DNA of 36,100 bases from Chitinophagaceae bacterium (GCA_016786785.1 JAEUVR010000271.1:1-36100), one strand, 5' to 3'; positions 1 to 7,641 are shown, counted from the stretch's first letter. Translations and numbers: made by a program. Notes: a model not told the origin generated them from the sequence alone.

Positions 1-113
1 TGCCGTATCTTAAATATTGAAAATCAGTATATTGTATTGTAGTATTTTGAGTGTATTTTTTATTTAAAGTTCGCACAACAGCTTTAAATCCGCTAAAAAG
101 TGGTTCGAGTTTT

Positions 114-137
114 GTACCACAGGGTTCACAACTAAGA
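114..137 (+). other. Candidate left attachment site (attL)
   Basis: The sequence CCACAGGGTTCACAACTAAGA (118-137 approximately) aligns with CCCAGCGGGATCACTTAAGA near the other end of the island at 9883-9902, with about 16 shared positions and small gaps. Both are followed by a hairpin ending in GAGGCTTTTT. A GGTTCGAGT T-loop-like string precedes the left copy. Integration into a tRNA 3' end is common for such elements, but no complete tRNA is recognisable and the repeat is imperfect, so this is only a candidate. Confidence 0.25.
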
Positions 138-155
138 TTTCAAACAACAGCAGAA

Positions 156-190
156 GCCTTTAAACAAATTCGTTTAGAGGCTTTTTGCTT
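156..190 (+). terminator. Intrinsic terminator-like hairpin at left end
   Basis: GCCTTTAAAC (156-165) pairs with GTTTAGAGGC (172-181), giving 10 bp with one G-U pair and a 6-nt loop, followed by a run of five T. It probably terminates a transcript entering from the left. Confidence 0.6.
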
Positions 191-230
191 TTTACAACCT
201 CCATAAAGCCACAAATCCCAACAAACTTAC

Positions 231-270
231 TGGTAACCTAAGTGGTAACTGGAAAATCTTCCCTGGTAAC
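231..270. repeat. Triple TGGTAAC repeat, possible recombinase arm sites (left)
   Basis: TGGTAAC occurs at 231-237, 243-249 and 264-270. The first two are exactly 12 bp apart, matching a second pair with the same 12-bp spacing at 9802-9820 near the opposite end of the island. Short direct repeats flanking the crossover region are typical arm-type binding sites of tyrosine recombinases. The role is inferred from placement. Confidence 0.45.
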
Positions 271-497
271 CTCACTCATTTTGTAAAAAAAGCGGGTTCG
301 TATTTTGCAACCTCATTGCATTTTTGTACTTTTACAGTTCCAAGTTCTTTTACAGACTGTATTAGCCAAAAAGTGTATGGTTATAATTAGCGACTTCGCT
401 TCCTCTTTCAGTAGCACTTCGCAATCCTAAAATGAGTGAAATTCTTTCACGTCGTTTTTGACTGCCTCCGGGTGGCGATAACCAATTTTAAAGTTCA

Positions 498-1721
498 ATG
501 GAATCAATTAAAATCCTGTTTTGGCTATACAGGTCAAAGATGAACAAGGAGATGAAAGCCCCCGTTTATCTTAGACTTACTGTAAATGGCAAGAGGGTTG
601 AAATTGCAAGTGGTCATTGGATTAAGCCTGATGATTGGAACACCGAAAAGCAACAAGCTAAAGGTGTATCTGAAATAAGCAGAGCAATCAATGACTATAT
701 CATTTCAACCAAATCAAAAATCCTGCAAATAAAGAATAGCTTCACTATTGCAGGTTCTCCCATTATTTCTGCGGAGTTAGTGAAAGAAAGGCTTTTGGGT
801 ACTTCACCTGAAAAAAAATCCTTATTGCAATTATTTGCCTATCACAATGAGCAAATCAAAGAGCAAGTAGGAAAAGATTTCAGGGCGGGCACTTACAAGC
901 ATTATGTAGTTACCTACAACAAAGTAAAAAAGTTCATCAAGGACTATTACAAGGCAGATGATTTCCCTCTGGAAAGTTTATCTCACAAGTTTGTAACTGA
1001 CTTTGAATTTTATTTGAAAACCTCCGAAGGTTTATCGAATAATTCTGCCATGAAAAAGATAAAGCAGTTGAAAAAAATTATCAATCTCGCTTTAGCAAAT
1101 GATTGGCTGGCAAAGAATCCATTTGCAAATTTCAAATGCGGCTATAAAGACCCGAAAAGGGAAGCCCTTTCCAATGACGAATTAAATCTATTGTCAGAAA
1201 AGGAGTTTTCTACTGAAAGGCTGACAGCTATCAGGAATATTTTCCTGTTTGGCTGTTATACTGGTCTAAGGTTTGGCGACATTCAAAAGCTAACCCCGTC
1301 CAATATTATGAAAGGTATTGACGGCAACCAATGGCTTACAGTAGATACTACAAAAACTGACGAAAGATGTAATATTCCCTTGCTTCCACAAGCCTTGCAA
1401 ATAATAGAGAAATACAGAAGCAATCCCGAATGTTTGCAAAAGGGTGTGTTATTTCCCGTCAGAAGCAATCAGAAAACAAATGAATTTTTGAAAGAGATTG
1501 CCGCTATAACAGGGATAAAGAAAAAGATGCACTTCCATTTGGCAAGACATACGTTTGCGACTACCATTTGTTTAAATAACGGTGTTTCTCTGGAAACAGT
1601 TGGCAAAATGTTAGGGCAAAGGAATATCAGAACAACGCAGATTTATGCAAAGATGAATGATACAAGGATTAGCGATGAAATGAGCCTTGTAAAAAGTAAG
1701 TTTGAAGTTTTAGTAGGTTAA
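498..1721 (+). CDS. Tyrosine recombinase (site-specific integrase)
   Basis: This 407-aa protein would catalyse integration and excision of the island. Residues 1-100 look like the Arm-type DNA-binding domain of Bacteroidota integrases (opening MESIKILFWLYRSK), 105-215 like the SAM-like core-binding domain, and 225-400 like the catalytic domain. Visible catalytic residues are R258 (TGLRFGD), H347 and R350 (HLARHTF) and the nucleophile Y383 (TTQIYAKM). The usual second His/Trp position (LGH) is Q374 in LGQRNIRTTQIY. Full length for the family, so probably intact. It is the first gene of the island and is followed by a hairpin and the excisionase-like gene, the normal order for these elements. 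ATG start at 498; a Met at residue 15 is less likely because the Arm domain needs the first strand. Confidence 0.93.
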   Translation: MESIKILFWLYRSKMNKEMKAPVYLRLTVNGKRVEIASGHWIKPDDWNTEKQQAKGVSEISRAINDYIISTKSKILQIKNSFTIAGSPIISAELVKERLLGTSPEKKSLLQLFAYHNEQIKEQVGKDFRAGTYKHYVVTYNKVKKFIKDYYKADDFPLESLSHKFVTDFEFYLKTSEGLSNNSAMKKIKQLKKIINLALANDWLAKNPFANFKCGYKDPKREALSNDELNLLSEKEFSTERLTAIRNIFLFGCYTGLRFGDIQKLTPSNIMKGIDGNQWLTVDTTKTDERCNIPLLPQALQIIEKYRSNPECLQKGVLFPVRSNQKTNEFLKEIAAITGIKKKMHFHLARHTFATTICLNNGVSLETVGKMLGQRNIRTTQIYAKMNDTRISDEMSLVKSKFEVLVG

Positions 1722-1762
1722 AAATTGGCAGCTACAAATAACACAGTAATCAATTTTTAACC

Positions 1763-1798
1763 GTAGCAGTCCTTTATAGAAATGTAAAGGGCTGCTGC
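1763..1798 (+). terminator. Hairpin between integrase and excisionase-like gene
   Basis: A 14-bp stem with G-U pairs, 1763-1776 with 1785-1798 and an 8-nt loop, ends 14 nt before the next start codon. The downstream tract is AAAAACTTTT, not a clean T run, so it could be a weak integrase terminator or a structure in the leader of the next gene. Confidence 0.45.
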
Positions 1799-1812
1799 AA
1801 AAACTTTTCAAA

Positions 1813-2088
1813 ATGACGGTAGATTTAGTTACCAAAAACGAGCTATTGGAGTTAAAACAAATTCTCCATGAAATTTTAGGGAGATTGCCAAAATGTTTTA
1901 CTGGCAACAAAAAGGAATTTCTCACAGCAAAAGAAGTGAAGGAGATTTTAAATTGCAGTGATGGCACTTTGAGTAATTACAGGAATAATAATATCCTTTC
2001 GGCAAAGAAAGTCGGCGGCAGGTTTTATTATTCACAGGCTGACCTTAACAAATTGCTGAACCTTCAAAAAGGAGGTAGTAATGACTAA
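1813..2088 (+). CDS. Helix-turn-helix protein, excisionase-like
   Basis: A 91-aa protein with an N-terminal helix (about 1-30, rich in Leu and Glu) followed by a MerR/excisionase-type winged HTH at about 35-85: FLTAKEVKEILNCSDGTL, then a GGRFYYSQADL segment typical of the HTH_17 family. Such proteins act as recombination directionality factors or local transcription regulators in Bacteroidota integrative elements. Its position directly after the integrase supports this. The last 8 bases overlap the start of the ATPase gene, so the two are probably translationally coupled. Excisionase function is inferred from family and position; a purely regulatory role is equally compatible. Confidence 0.8.
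   Translation: MTVDLVTKNELLELKQILHEILGRLPKCFTGNKKEFLTAKEVKEILNCSDGTLSNYRNNNILSAKKVGGRFYYSQADLNKLLNLQKGGSND
2071..2075 (+). promoter_or_regulatory. Strong Shine-Dalgarno before the ATPase gene
   Basis: GGAGG lies 5 nt before the ATG at 2081, inside the end of the previous gene. Bacteroidota genes usually lack a strong SD sequence, so this site is unusual. It supports the 2081 start and coupled translation. Confidence 0.55.
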
Positions 2089-3082
2089 CAAAAATTTGCC
2101 TCCGAAAAAAGTAAGTCCGGCTAAACAAAAGAAGTATGATTATTTGGTAACAGGCGAAGAAATGCTTTTGCAGCCAATTACACAGTTACCTTGTTTGTGG
2201 GAGCCATATTTCCCACAACAGGGGCTTATTTTGCTATCTGGTGCAAGCGATGTAGGTAAAACGTCTTTTCTTAGACAGTTTGCAATAGCTAATGTATTAA
2301 AGGAAAACAGTTTTTTGGGTAGCCCCCTTCATGTAAGGCATGGAAGGGCTTTATATCTTACCACAGAAGATAGTAAAATTTCAATGCAATTTGCATTGCA
2401 AAAAAGTATTGATACTGCAAGAGTGAAGCCAAGCCAGTTACAGGAACTATGTTATCTGATTAACCCTGCAAATCCTTATTCAGCAATCGAAGAACAATTA
2501 AAGGTTGCCAAAACGGATTTGATTATTGTTGATTCCTTCGCTGATGTTTTTAGAGGAAATTTGAATGATAATACAGCAGTAAGGACTTTTTTAGACAAGT
2601 ACCAAAGGCTATCTGAAAAGTATGATACATTGTTTATTTTCCTTCATCATACAGGAAAAAGGACTGAAAACGGAAACGCAAGCAAAAACAATGTTATCGG
2701 CTCACAGGGGATTGAGGCTAAAATGAGGCTGGTAATGGAAATGAAAAAGCCAGACAATAGCAACAGAAGGGATTTGTATTTCACAAAGGGAAATTATTTA
2801 CCTGAAAGTTTAAAAAGTCAGGCAATGCAGTTGAATTTTGATAGTAAACAGCAGTTTCAGTTAATCGGAAGCAGTCCAGTTTCAAATTCAAACTCCAGTT
2901 CCAGGTTTTTTTCAAAAGAGGAAAAAGACAAGATTATGAAGATTGCAGAACCTTTGAAAAAGCAGGATATATCTTTTGACAATATCAGGACGGAATTAAG
3001 CAAGATGGGTTTACCGAAAGTGCCATCCAAAGGGAAACTGGTTGAATGGTTTTCTGATTCTGACCTCAGTCAGTCAGCCTAA
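2081..3082 (+). CDS. RepA/KaiC-like P-loop ATPase of the element
   Basis: A 333-aa RecA-fold ATPase of the AAA_25/RepA-like group found in mobile elements. Walker A is GASDVGKT (54-61). Walker B is LIIVD (147-151). A conserved HH pair (189-190, LHHTGK) and GSQGIEAKMRLVM (207-219) resemble the sensor regions of hexameric RepA helicases. The N-terminal 45 residues and the C-terminal 270-333 are outside the core; the tail looks helical and may bind DNA or a partner. In related elements this protein probably helps replication or maintenance of the excised form. It overlaps the HTH gene by 8 bp and has a strong SD. Intact by length and motifs; the precise role is inferred. Confidence 0.85.
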   Translation: MTNKNLPPKKVSPAKQKKYDYLVTGEEMLLQPITQLPCLWEPYFPQQGLILLSGASDVGKTSFLRQFAIANVLKENSFLGSPLHVRHGRALYLTTEDSKISMQFALQKSIDTARVKPSQLQELCYLINPANPYSAIEEQLKVAKTDLIIVDSFADVFRGNLNDNTAVRTFLDKYQRLSEKYDTLFIFLHHTGKRTENGNASKNNVIGSQGIEAKMRLVMEMKKPDNSNRRDLYFTKGNYLPESLKSQAMQLNFDSKQQFQLIGSSPVSNSNSSSRFFSKEEKDKIMKIAEPLKKQDISFDNIRTELSKMGLPKVPSKGKLVEWFSDSDLSQSA

Positions 3083-3116
3083 TATATGGGAAAATGAGTG
3101 ACTGACTACTTAAAAT

Positions 3117-3142
3117 GGGTGGGGATTCCTACCCTTTTTTTT
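3117..3142 (+). terminator. Intrinsic terminator after the ATPase gene
   Basis: GGGTGGG (3117-3123) pairs with CCTACCC (3128-3134) through a GATT loop, with one G-U pair, followed by eight T. It lies 35 nt after the stop codon. Confidence 0.85.
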
Positions 3143-3183
3143 GCTATCCATTTTAAACAATTATTCACGAATAAATACTATGT

Positions 3184-3468
3184 ATGTCGTTAAGAGATTA
3201 TTCTCCATTCGAGCTTGAGCCGCGTAAACTAAGCAAAGAGGAAATTGAAAATCCGTATGAGGTAATCCATAACCTTTTTGACTTTGCGGAGTTACCATTC
3301 ATCAGGGAACAACTTTGGGAACTTTTAAAGCTAACGATCAGCGGGAGTTATCATAAACAATCCCGTTCAGATAGAGCTAATTTGTTGTTCTTTTATGAGA
3401 AATTGGAAACATTAGTAGAAGCGGCGCATATCATTCACCAAAGAACTAAGAAAAGGCCATCTGGATAA
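3184..3468 (+). CDS. Conserved small protein of Bacteroidota integrative elements
   Basis: A 94-aa, probably cytoplasmic helical protein of unknown function. It has the pattern ENPYEVIHNLFDFAELPFIREQLWELLKL (given here only as positions 22-50), then a basic, polar C-terminus. No signal peptide or membrane segment. I recall similar short proteins between the RepA-like ATPase and the DUF3987 gene in other Bacteroidota elements, but cannot name a family. It has its own terminator upstream and downstream, so it is probably monocistronic. ATG at 3184 is used; an ATG at 3180 is out of frame. Confidence 0.75.
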   Translation: MSLRDYSPFELEPRKLSKEEIENPYEVIHNLFDFAELPFIREQLWELLKLTISGSYHKQSRSDRANLLFFYEKLETLVEAAHIIHQRTKKRPSG

Positions 3469-3484
3469 GGTGGCTTTTTCTTTT
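3454..3484 (+). terminator. Terminator overlapping the stop of the 94-aa gene
   Basis: AGGCCATC (3454-3461) pairs with 3469-3476 in an 8-bp stem containing two G-U pairs. The 7-nt loop holds the TAA stop, and CTTTTTCTTTT follows. Confidence 0.7.
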
Positions 3485-3554
3485 AAAATTCAGCCATTAT
3501 GAGTATTTTAGACATGAATATCAACATTTTATACTTAACCCTTTTCTGTTTGCC

Positions 3555-4280
3555 ATGAAACATCCATTAGAAGATTATAGAACAATAGCAAGTAGCAATT
3601 TTATCCTGAATGCTGAAGATAGACTGTACATTAATCGATATTCAGAGCTATATCAGGAAGTGGATTCAGTTGAAAGAGAAAGGGACAAGGATAGGCTTAA
3701 AATAATTATCGTGTCTGACATTTGGGGAGATGGTCACGTAATATATGAAACTGTAACCAGGCACTTTATTTCCGAATACAACAAACTAGAAAAAGAAGCC
3801 AGGTCAAATATTGATGCTTTTATTCTGACAATTTTAGAAAAACAGAAACAGCAGTTATTTATTGAAAATACCATTGCGACATTGCAGGAATTGCAAAATG
3901 CAATTGCTACAAACTCAATTGAGCCAAAACATGAACCCCTGAAAGCTATATTGCTGGATAAGGTAGTATCTTTTTCCAAACTAATAGAAGATATTTACCT
4001 GAAAGGAAACAACTCCATTCCTAAAATTCAGTGGCTAGGGAAAACCAATGTTTTAGCTACTCTCATTTATGATCTATGGAAAGGGCAGGATAAGATAAAG
4101 CAACCAAGCACAAAACCATTGCTAAAAGCCGATAAAAAGGATTTAGAGCAACTTCTTATTAACAACTTCATTGATTCAAAGGGAAATCCGCTAACTATCT
4201 CCACAGTTTCCGACTATTTGAACAAGAGCAAACCCGGAACACGAGCCAAAAAAGGCATTAGGATTGAACTGGAATACTGA
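3555..4280 (+). CDS. RteC-like element protein
   Basis: A 241-aa soluble protein. The N-terminal half (about 20-150) is helical and charged. The C-terminal part has the pattern KIQWLGKTNVLATLIYDLW (157-175) followed by a helical region with an ISTVSDYLNKSK segment, which resembles the C-terminal domain of RteC, the regulator of excision in Bacteroides conjugative transposons. If the resemblance holds, it could regulate element genes; the assignment rests on the short C-terminal pattern and on position, not on a full-length match. No partner genes rteA/rteB are visible. The likely start is ATG 3555. Confidence 0.6.
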   Translation: MKHPLEDYRTIASSNFILNAEDRLYINRYSELYQEVDSVERERDKDRLKIIIVSDIWGDGHVIYETVTRHFISEYNKLEKEARSNIDAFILTILEKQKQQLFIENTIATLQELQNAIATNSIEPKHEPLKAILLDKVVSFSKLIEDIYLKGNNSIPKIQWLGKTNVLATLIYDLWKGQDKIKQPSTKPLLKADKKDLEQLLINNFIDSKGNPLTISTVSDYLNKSKPGTRAKKGIRIELEY

Positions 4281-4329
4281 CTACCAATTTCCTGAAACAC
4301 TTTACAGCAAAGCATTTCATTCGCTATAT

Positions 4330-4344
4330 TATCCTATTAGGATA
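4330..4344. promoter_or_regulatory. Palindrome upstream of the DUF3987 gene
   Basis: TATCCTA-T-TAGGATA is a perfect 7-bp inverted repeat with a 1-nt centre. A further GGATTAGGATT follows at once. It sits about 100 bp before the start codon at 4442 and could be an operator. No regulator can be assigned. Confidence 0.35.
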
Positions 4345-4441
4345 GGATTAGGATTGTTTACAGGTAGCATTTTTTAGATTTTTGATTTGTCAAAGAGGTT
4401 GCAACCATCTGACAATTTTTAAAAATTTAAAAATATTTATT

Positions 4442-5839
4442 ATGCAAATTAAAAAACCCGCAAATATATACGCGGAAGATGCAACAGGTACAACATCTAA
4501 TAGAACCGAAATAAATGAAAATGGAAAAGTTTCAAACGGCACAATCCCTCCAATTGATGAAACAAAATCTATAATGGAATCGGAGCCTGAAGATAGCTTG
4601 AATTATATCCCCCAATCAGTCTATGACAATTTGCCTTTAATACTCAAAGATTCCTGTAATTTATTTAATGACAGGCGCGAAAGAGACATCTTTCTGCTTG
4701 GAGCCTTAAGTGTTTTCAGTGGATGTTTTCATAATCTATATGCATATAACGACGTCGACAAGAAGTCAGTAGGAGTAAACTTACTGCTATTTATTGTTGC
4801 TCCACCAGCAAGTGGTAAAGGAGCATTGAAGTTTGCTAAAAGAATGGCAGCAGATGTAAAGAATACGTTCGAGGATAATAATAGAGAATTAGGCTCCAAA
4901 AACGCAGCAAAACTTATAATACCAGCAAATATTAGTTCTGCTGGACTAATACAGATACTTGAAAAAAACAACGGAGCAGGTATTATTATCGAGTCAGAAA
5001 TAGATACCCTGGCAAATGCCAATAAACAGGACTGGGGCAATTATTCAGACATACTCCGAAATGCATTTGAGAACGAAAGTGTCTCTCTCTACAGAAAAAC
5101 CGATAAGGAACATGCAGAGATTGACAACTTAAAGGTTTCGCTAGCCATATCGGGTACTCCAAGTCAGTTCAAAACGTTGATAAATTCCACTGAAAACGGT
5201 CTTTTCAGCAGAGGGTACTATTACATATTCGATAATGTAGCATCGAAGCTGAATTGTTTTGGCAGGATGAATAATTCCACTGGCAAAGATTTGAATACGG
5301 CTTTTGCAGAGTTTGCAAAAGTTGCAAACGACTATTATGTTCAGCATTTGAACTTCCAAAGTATTTATATAAGATTTAGCAAGGAGCAGATGATAGAAAT
5401 AGAAACGATCCTTCAAGCAGAATATAATCGTATAAACAGCTTTCCTGATCTTAAAGCCAGTATTAAAAGGTCATTCGTAGTAGCTCTAAAAATTGCTTCT
5501 ATTCTGTCCTTCCTTGAGTATTGTGAAAAGGGCACTATAGCCGACACATTAAAATGTTCAAAAACGGCTCTAAATACAGCCATTCAATTAATGACTACTT
5601 CAATAAATCATGGCTACAACGCTTATGAATTACTACCGAAGAAAAACAAGTCTGTTCTTTCAGTTAATCAGCACAGACTATACTCTGAGTTAGCAGATTT
5701 ATTCACAAGAGCAGAAGCACTGAAAAAGGGGGATGAACTTGGCCTAGCCAAAAGAACAATTGACGGATACTTGAAGATTTTTAAAGACAGAAATTTGATT
5801 GAGACATCTGTCAATGGTGTTTATAAAAAGCTAGAATAG
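4442..5839 (+). CDS. DUF3987 protein (primase/helicase-like ATPase)
   Basis: The reading frame is open from a TTG at 4382, but the ATG at 4442 (MQIKKPANIYAED) is the better start and gives 465 aa. Residues 50-110 and 110-420 fit the DUF3987 family seen in Bacteroidota mobile elements and phages. A P-loop-like APPASGKG is at 120-127, an acidic Walker-B-like IIIESEIDTL at 181-190, SLAISGTP at 233-240 as a sensor-like strand, and an arginine in GLFSRG (R257) as a possible finger. The C-terminal 60 residues look like a winged-helix (AKKRTIDGYLKIFKDRNLI-like, 440-460). These proteins often stand where a replicative primase/helicase would be, but the biochemical role is inferred. The gene is followed by a good terminator. 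Confidence 0.75.
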   Translation: MQIKKPANIYAEDATGTTSNRTEINENGKVSNGTIPPIDETKSIMESEPEDSLNYIPQSVYDNLPLILKDSCNLFNDRRERDIFLLGALSVFSGCFHNLYAYNDVDKKSVGVNLLLFIVAPPASGKGALKFAKRMAADVKNTFEDNNRELGSKNAAKLIIPANISSAGLIQILEKNNGAGIIIESEIDTLANANKQDWGNYSDILRNAFENESVSLYRKTDKEHAEIDNLKVSLAISGTPSQFKTLINSTENGLFSRGYYYIFDNVASKLNCFGRMNNSTGKDLNTAFAEFAKVANDYYVQHLNFQSIYIRFSKEQMIEIETILQAEYNRINSFPDLKASIKRSFVVALKIASILSFLEYCEKGTIADTLKCSKTALNTAIQLMTTSINHGYNAYELLPKKNKSVLSVNQHRLYSELADLFTRAEALKKGDELGLAKRTIDGYLKIFKDRNLIETSVNGVYKKLE

Positions 5840-5870
5840 CTTGCAATCCTTGCAACATATGCAAAACCAC

Positions 5871-5903
5871 AAAACAGTAGTCTGAAAATGGCTACTGTTT
5901 TTG
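5871..5903 (+). terminator. Intrinsic terminator after the DUF3987 gene
   Basis: AAAACAGTAG (5871-5880) pairs perfectly with CTACTGTTTT (5892-5901) around an 11-nt loop. The 3' arm ends in T. It lies 31 nt after the stop. Confidence 0.8.
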
Positions 5904-6004
5904 TGTTATACTAAGTTTTGTCGCCGATTATTCTCCTCTTCCATGTGGACATAGTATCCGTCTCCTATTTAAAATACAACAAGAAAAAGGATAAGAACTA
6001 ATGC

Positions 6005-6032
6005 GCAGTATTGCATTATTTGCAGTATTGCA
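6005..6032. repeat. Tandem GCAGTATTGCA repeat
   Basis: GCAGTATTGCA occurs at 6005-6015 and 6022-6032, a 17-bp period. The second copy, preceded by T, reads TGCAGTATTGCA, itself near-palindromic (TGCA..TGCA). TGCAAAACCA also occurs here and at about 5860. It could be a protein-binding or iteron-like site; only two copies are seen. Confidence 0.35.
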
Positions 6033-6453
6033 AAACCATACTACGTAAGTTAAACTGTTCTTCGTAGACCTAGGTTCCTTCAAGCGTTATCAAGCACAAC
6101 CAACACAAATTCTATATAATATTGATAATTAATAGATTGTATAGCCGAGTTTCTATTCTGGTTATATTCTAGTTCCACATGGTCGGAGAATTACAGAGCC
6201 CTCATATGTCGAAACAATCGAGGCTCATTAAAAATGAGTGTTGATTAACGTCAAAAAGTCTGACAGAAACCATATATATAAAATATATTTCATAACTTCC
6301 TCGTCTATGCGCCTTATCCACCAAGTAAATAAATACACATCCTACCTAGACTTAAAGTTAACTACTTACATAATTTTCTATAAAGATCAAAGCACATCTT
6401 TGGGTGTAAGTTTTTTAATGCCGTAAGAGGATGCGTATATTAACAAATTATAA

Positions 6454-7308
6454 ATGAAAGAGCTTTTACAATCTATATTCAAAACAACCGAGGAGAGAGT
6501 AAAAAATCCATTCTTAGGAGCGTTTACGACTTCTTGGATACTATTCAATTGGAAACCTATTGTATTTCTGTTTTTTGCTGACAAAAAAATAGAGGATAAA
6601 TTTAGTTATTTAGACACTAACTTTTCTAGTATCCAATATTTATTCTTGTTTCCTTTGTATGCCGCTGTATTCTACGTCCTCTTGCTGCCATACTTAAGTT
6701 TAATTTTTGAGCTTTTATTAAAGACATCGCTGTTGAAGAGAAATCAAATTCTAATTAATAGAAAGAAACAAAACATCGACAACGCGACACAAGTTGCAAT
6801 AGAAGAAATAAAATTTGAAGAAGCGAAAACTGAATATAGAGAACGCAGCAAACACAATAAACTTATTGAGGAATTACAAAAGCGAAATCAAAGTATGGAA
6901 CAAGAAATTGAAAACCTGAAAGAGTCAAATCGATTAACGATTGAAGAATTAAAATCTGTGATTGTAGACAGAGATAAAATGACAAATGAGGAGTTTAGAA
7001 ATTTCGAAATAAGATATAGTGATTCGAGAAAAGAAATAAAAGATCTTACTAAGAAACTTTTTGAAAGAGATCAGATGATTCAAGAAATGACAATGATGAT
7101 GAACAACCGAGACATGTACTATGACAAGTTGAGAGGAGATAAATTAAACAAAGAGGTAATTACCCGCTTTGGAAATGGATTACAAATTGTTGAAAGATAT
7201 GATGGAAATAAGATTGTTTACTATGACTCAAGAACAAATGAACCTTATTCTGAAAGCGAGGTTAAATCACTAATGGAAAAGTATCCTTATGAAAAGATAG
7301 TGCAATAG
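6454..7308 (+). CDS. Two-TM coiled-coil membrane protein, island cargo
   Basis: A 284-aa protein beginning with a short amphipathic segment, SIFKTTEERVKNPFLGAF (7-24), then two predicted membrane helices (about 22-42 and 61-88, separated by a polar loop with DKKIEDKFSYLD). From about 95 to 225 it is a long, charged, heptad-like coiled coil. The C-terminus (230-284) is a small polar domain with VITRFGNGLQIVERYDGNKIV. No signal peptide, so it probably inserts in the inner membrane with the coiled coil in the cytoplasm. I recall proteins with the same ERVKNPF...NWKPI opening among accessory genes of bacteria and phages, but know no established function. It stands alone, followed by a hairpin, opposite the XRE gene. 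A defence or abortive role is a hypothesis only. Confidence 0.75.
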   Translation: MKELLQSIFKTTEERVKNPFLGAFTTSWILFNWKPIVFLFFADKKIEDKFSYLDTNFSSIQYLFLFPLYAAVFYVLLLPYLSLIFELLLKTSLLKRNQILINRKKQNIDNATQVAIEEIKFEEAKTEYRERSKHNKLIEELQKRNQSMEQEIENLKESNRLTIEELKSVIVDRDKMTNEEFRNFEIRYSDSRKEIKDLTKKLFERDQMIQEMTMMMNNRDMYYDKLRGDKLNKEVITRFGNGLQIVERYDGNKIVYYDSRTNEPYSESEVKSLMEKYPYEKIVQ

Positions 7309-7311
7309 AAC

Positions 7312-7335
7312 ATGGTCTAATATTGCATAGACCAT
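7312..7335. terminator. Hairpin between convergent cargo genes
   Basis: ATGGTCTA (7312-7319) and TAGACCAT (7328-7335) form a perfect 8-bp stem with an 8-nt loop, four nt after the stop of the membrane-protein gene. There is no T run, so termination is uncertain. Confidence 0.5.
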
Positions 7336-7384
7336 AGGCCGGTCAAATGGTAAACCTTTCGTCTAAACATCCCTATTGATACCG

Positions 7385-7624
7385 TTAAGGTAATAGGTCT
7401 TTCGCAGTAACTCCGAGAGCTTCAGCAACCCTGAATAAGTAAGAAATAGTAAAATTAACCTGTCCGGTTTCCATTCGTGCTATTTGCGAATAATCCATAC
7501 CAGAACTATTAGCAAAATGCTCTATAGAAATACCATTAGAAACACGTATTTCCCTGATTTTAGCTCCTACAAGGCGTAAAGCTCCTTTGTTTATATAGTA
7601 TTCTCTTTTAGAAGTATTCTTCAC
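7385..7624 (-). CDS. XRE-family HTH regulator
   Basis: A 79-aa DNA-binding protein made almost entirely of one lambda-repressor-like HTH (20-76). Residues include VGAKIREIRVSNGISIEHFA, recognition helix DYSQIARME (44-52), and the typical end LFRVAEALGVTAKDLLP. It starts with GTG at 7624; the preceding in-frame codons include TGA, so no upstream start is possible. The start codon lies inside one arm of a perfect inverted repeat (7616-7641), which suggests autoregulation. It is convergent with the coiled-coil gene and stands before an unrelated lipoprotein gene on the same strand. No sensor or protease partner is visible. Its target is unknown; a phage-like or cargo repressor is plausible. Confidence 0.85.
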   Translation of the reverse strand: MKNTSKREYYINKGALRLVGAKIREIRVSNGISIEHFANSSGMDYSQIARMETGQVNFTISYLFRVAEALGVTAKDLLP

Positions 7625-7641
7625 TCTTCAAAGTGAAGAAT
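7616..7641. promoter_or_regulatory. Inverted repeat overlapping the XRE start codon
   Basis: ATTCTTCAC (7616-7624) and GTGAAGAAT (7633-7641) are perfectly complementary with an 8-nt spacer. The GTG start on the minus strand is within the left arm. A dimeric HTH repressor bound here would block its own initiation. Binding is inferred. Confidence 0.5.

Larger units (their letters stand above)
1..497. other. Left flank/left end of the integrative island, no gene seen
   Basis: I see no convincing coding region here. The stretch holds a tRNA-3'-end-like segment (about 103-137), an intrinsic-terminator-like hairpin (156-190), three TGGTAAC repeats (231-270) and an AT-rich leader before the integrase. 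I could not fold a complete tRNA cloverleaf. A possible promoter has TTTG at 280-283 and, 17 nt later, TATTTTG at 301-307, close to the Bacteroidota -33/-7 pattern but one base short in the -7 box. Confidence 0.5.
5840..6453. other. 614-bp non-coding stretch inside the island
   Basis: Besides the terminator at 5871-5903 and repeated TTGCAA/GCAGTATTGCA motifs I see no gene. A 62-codon open frame at 6238-6426 has no recognisable features. In related elements mobilisation (mob/relaxase) genes often follow DUF3987; none is visible here, so this may be a deletion scar, an origin region or simply an AT-rich spacer. Confidence 0.5.

Noticed and set aside
70-140. Possible tRNA gene at the left end (GGTTCGAGT and acceptor-like tail)
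   Set aside because: No cloverleaf with matching acceptor, D and anticodon arms can be formed; kept only as a candidate attachment site.
4382-4441. TTG start for the DUF3987 protein, adding 20 residues
   Set aside because: The ATG at 4442 gives a normal N-terminus; the extra residues are low-complexity translation of leader.
6238-6426. 62-codon open frame before the membrane-protein gene
   Set aside because: Composition is that of AT-rich spacer, no start signal, no motif, and it ends inside the leader of the next gene.
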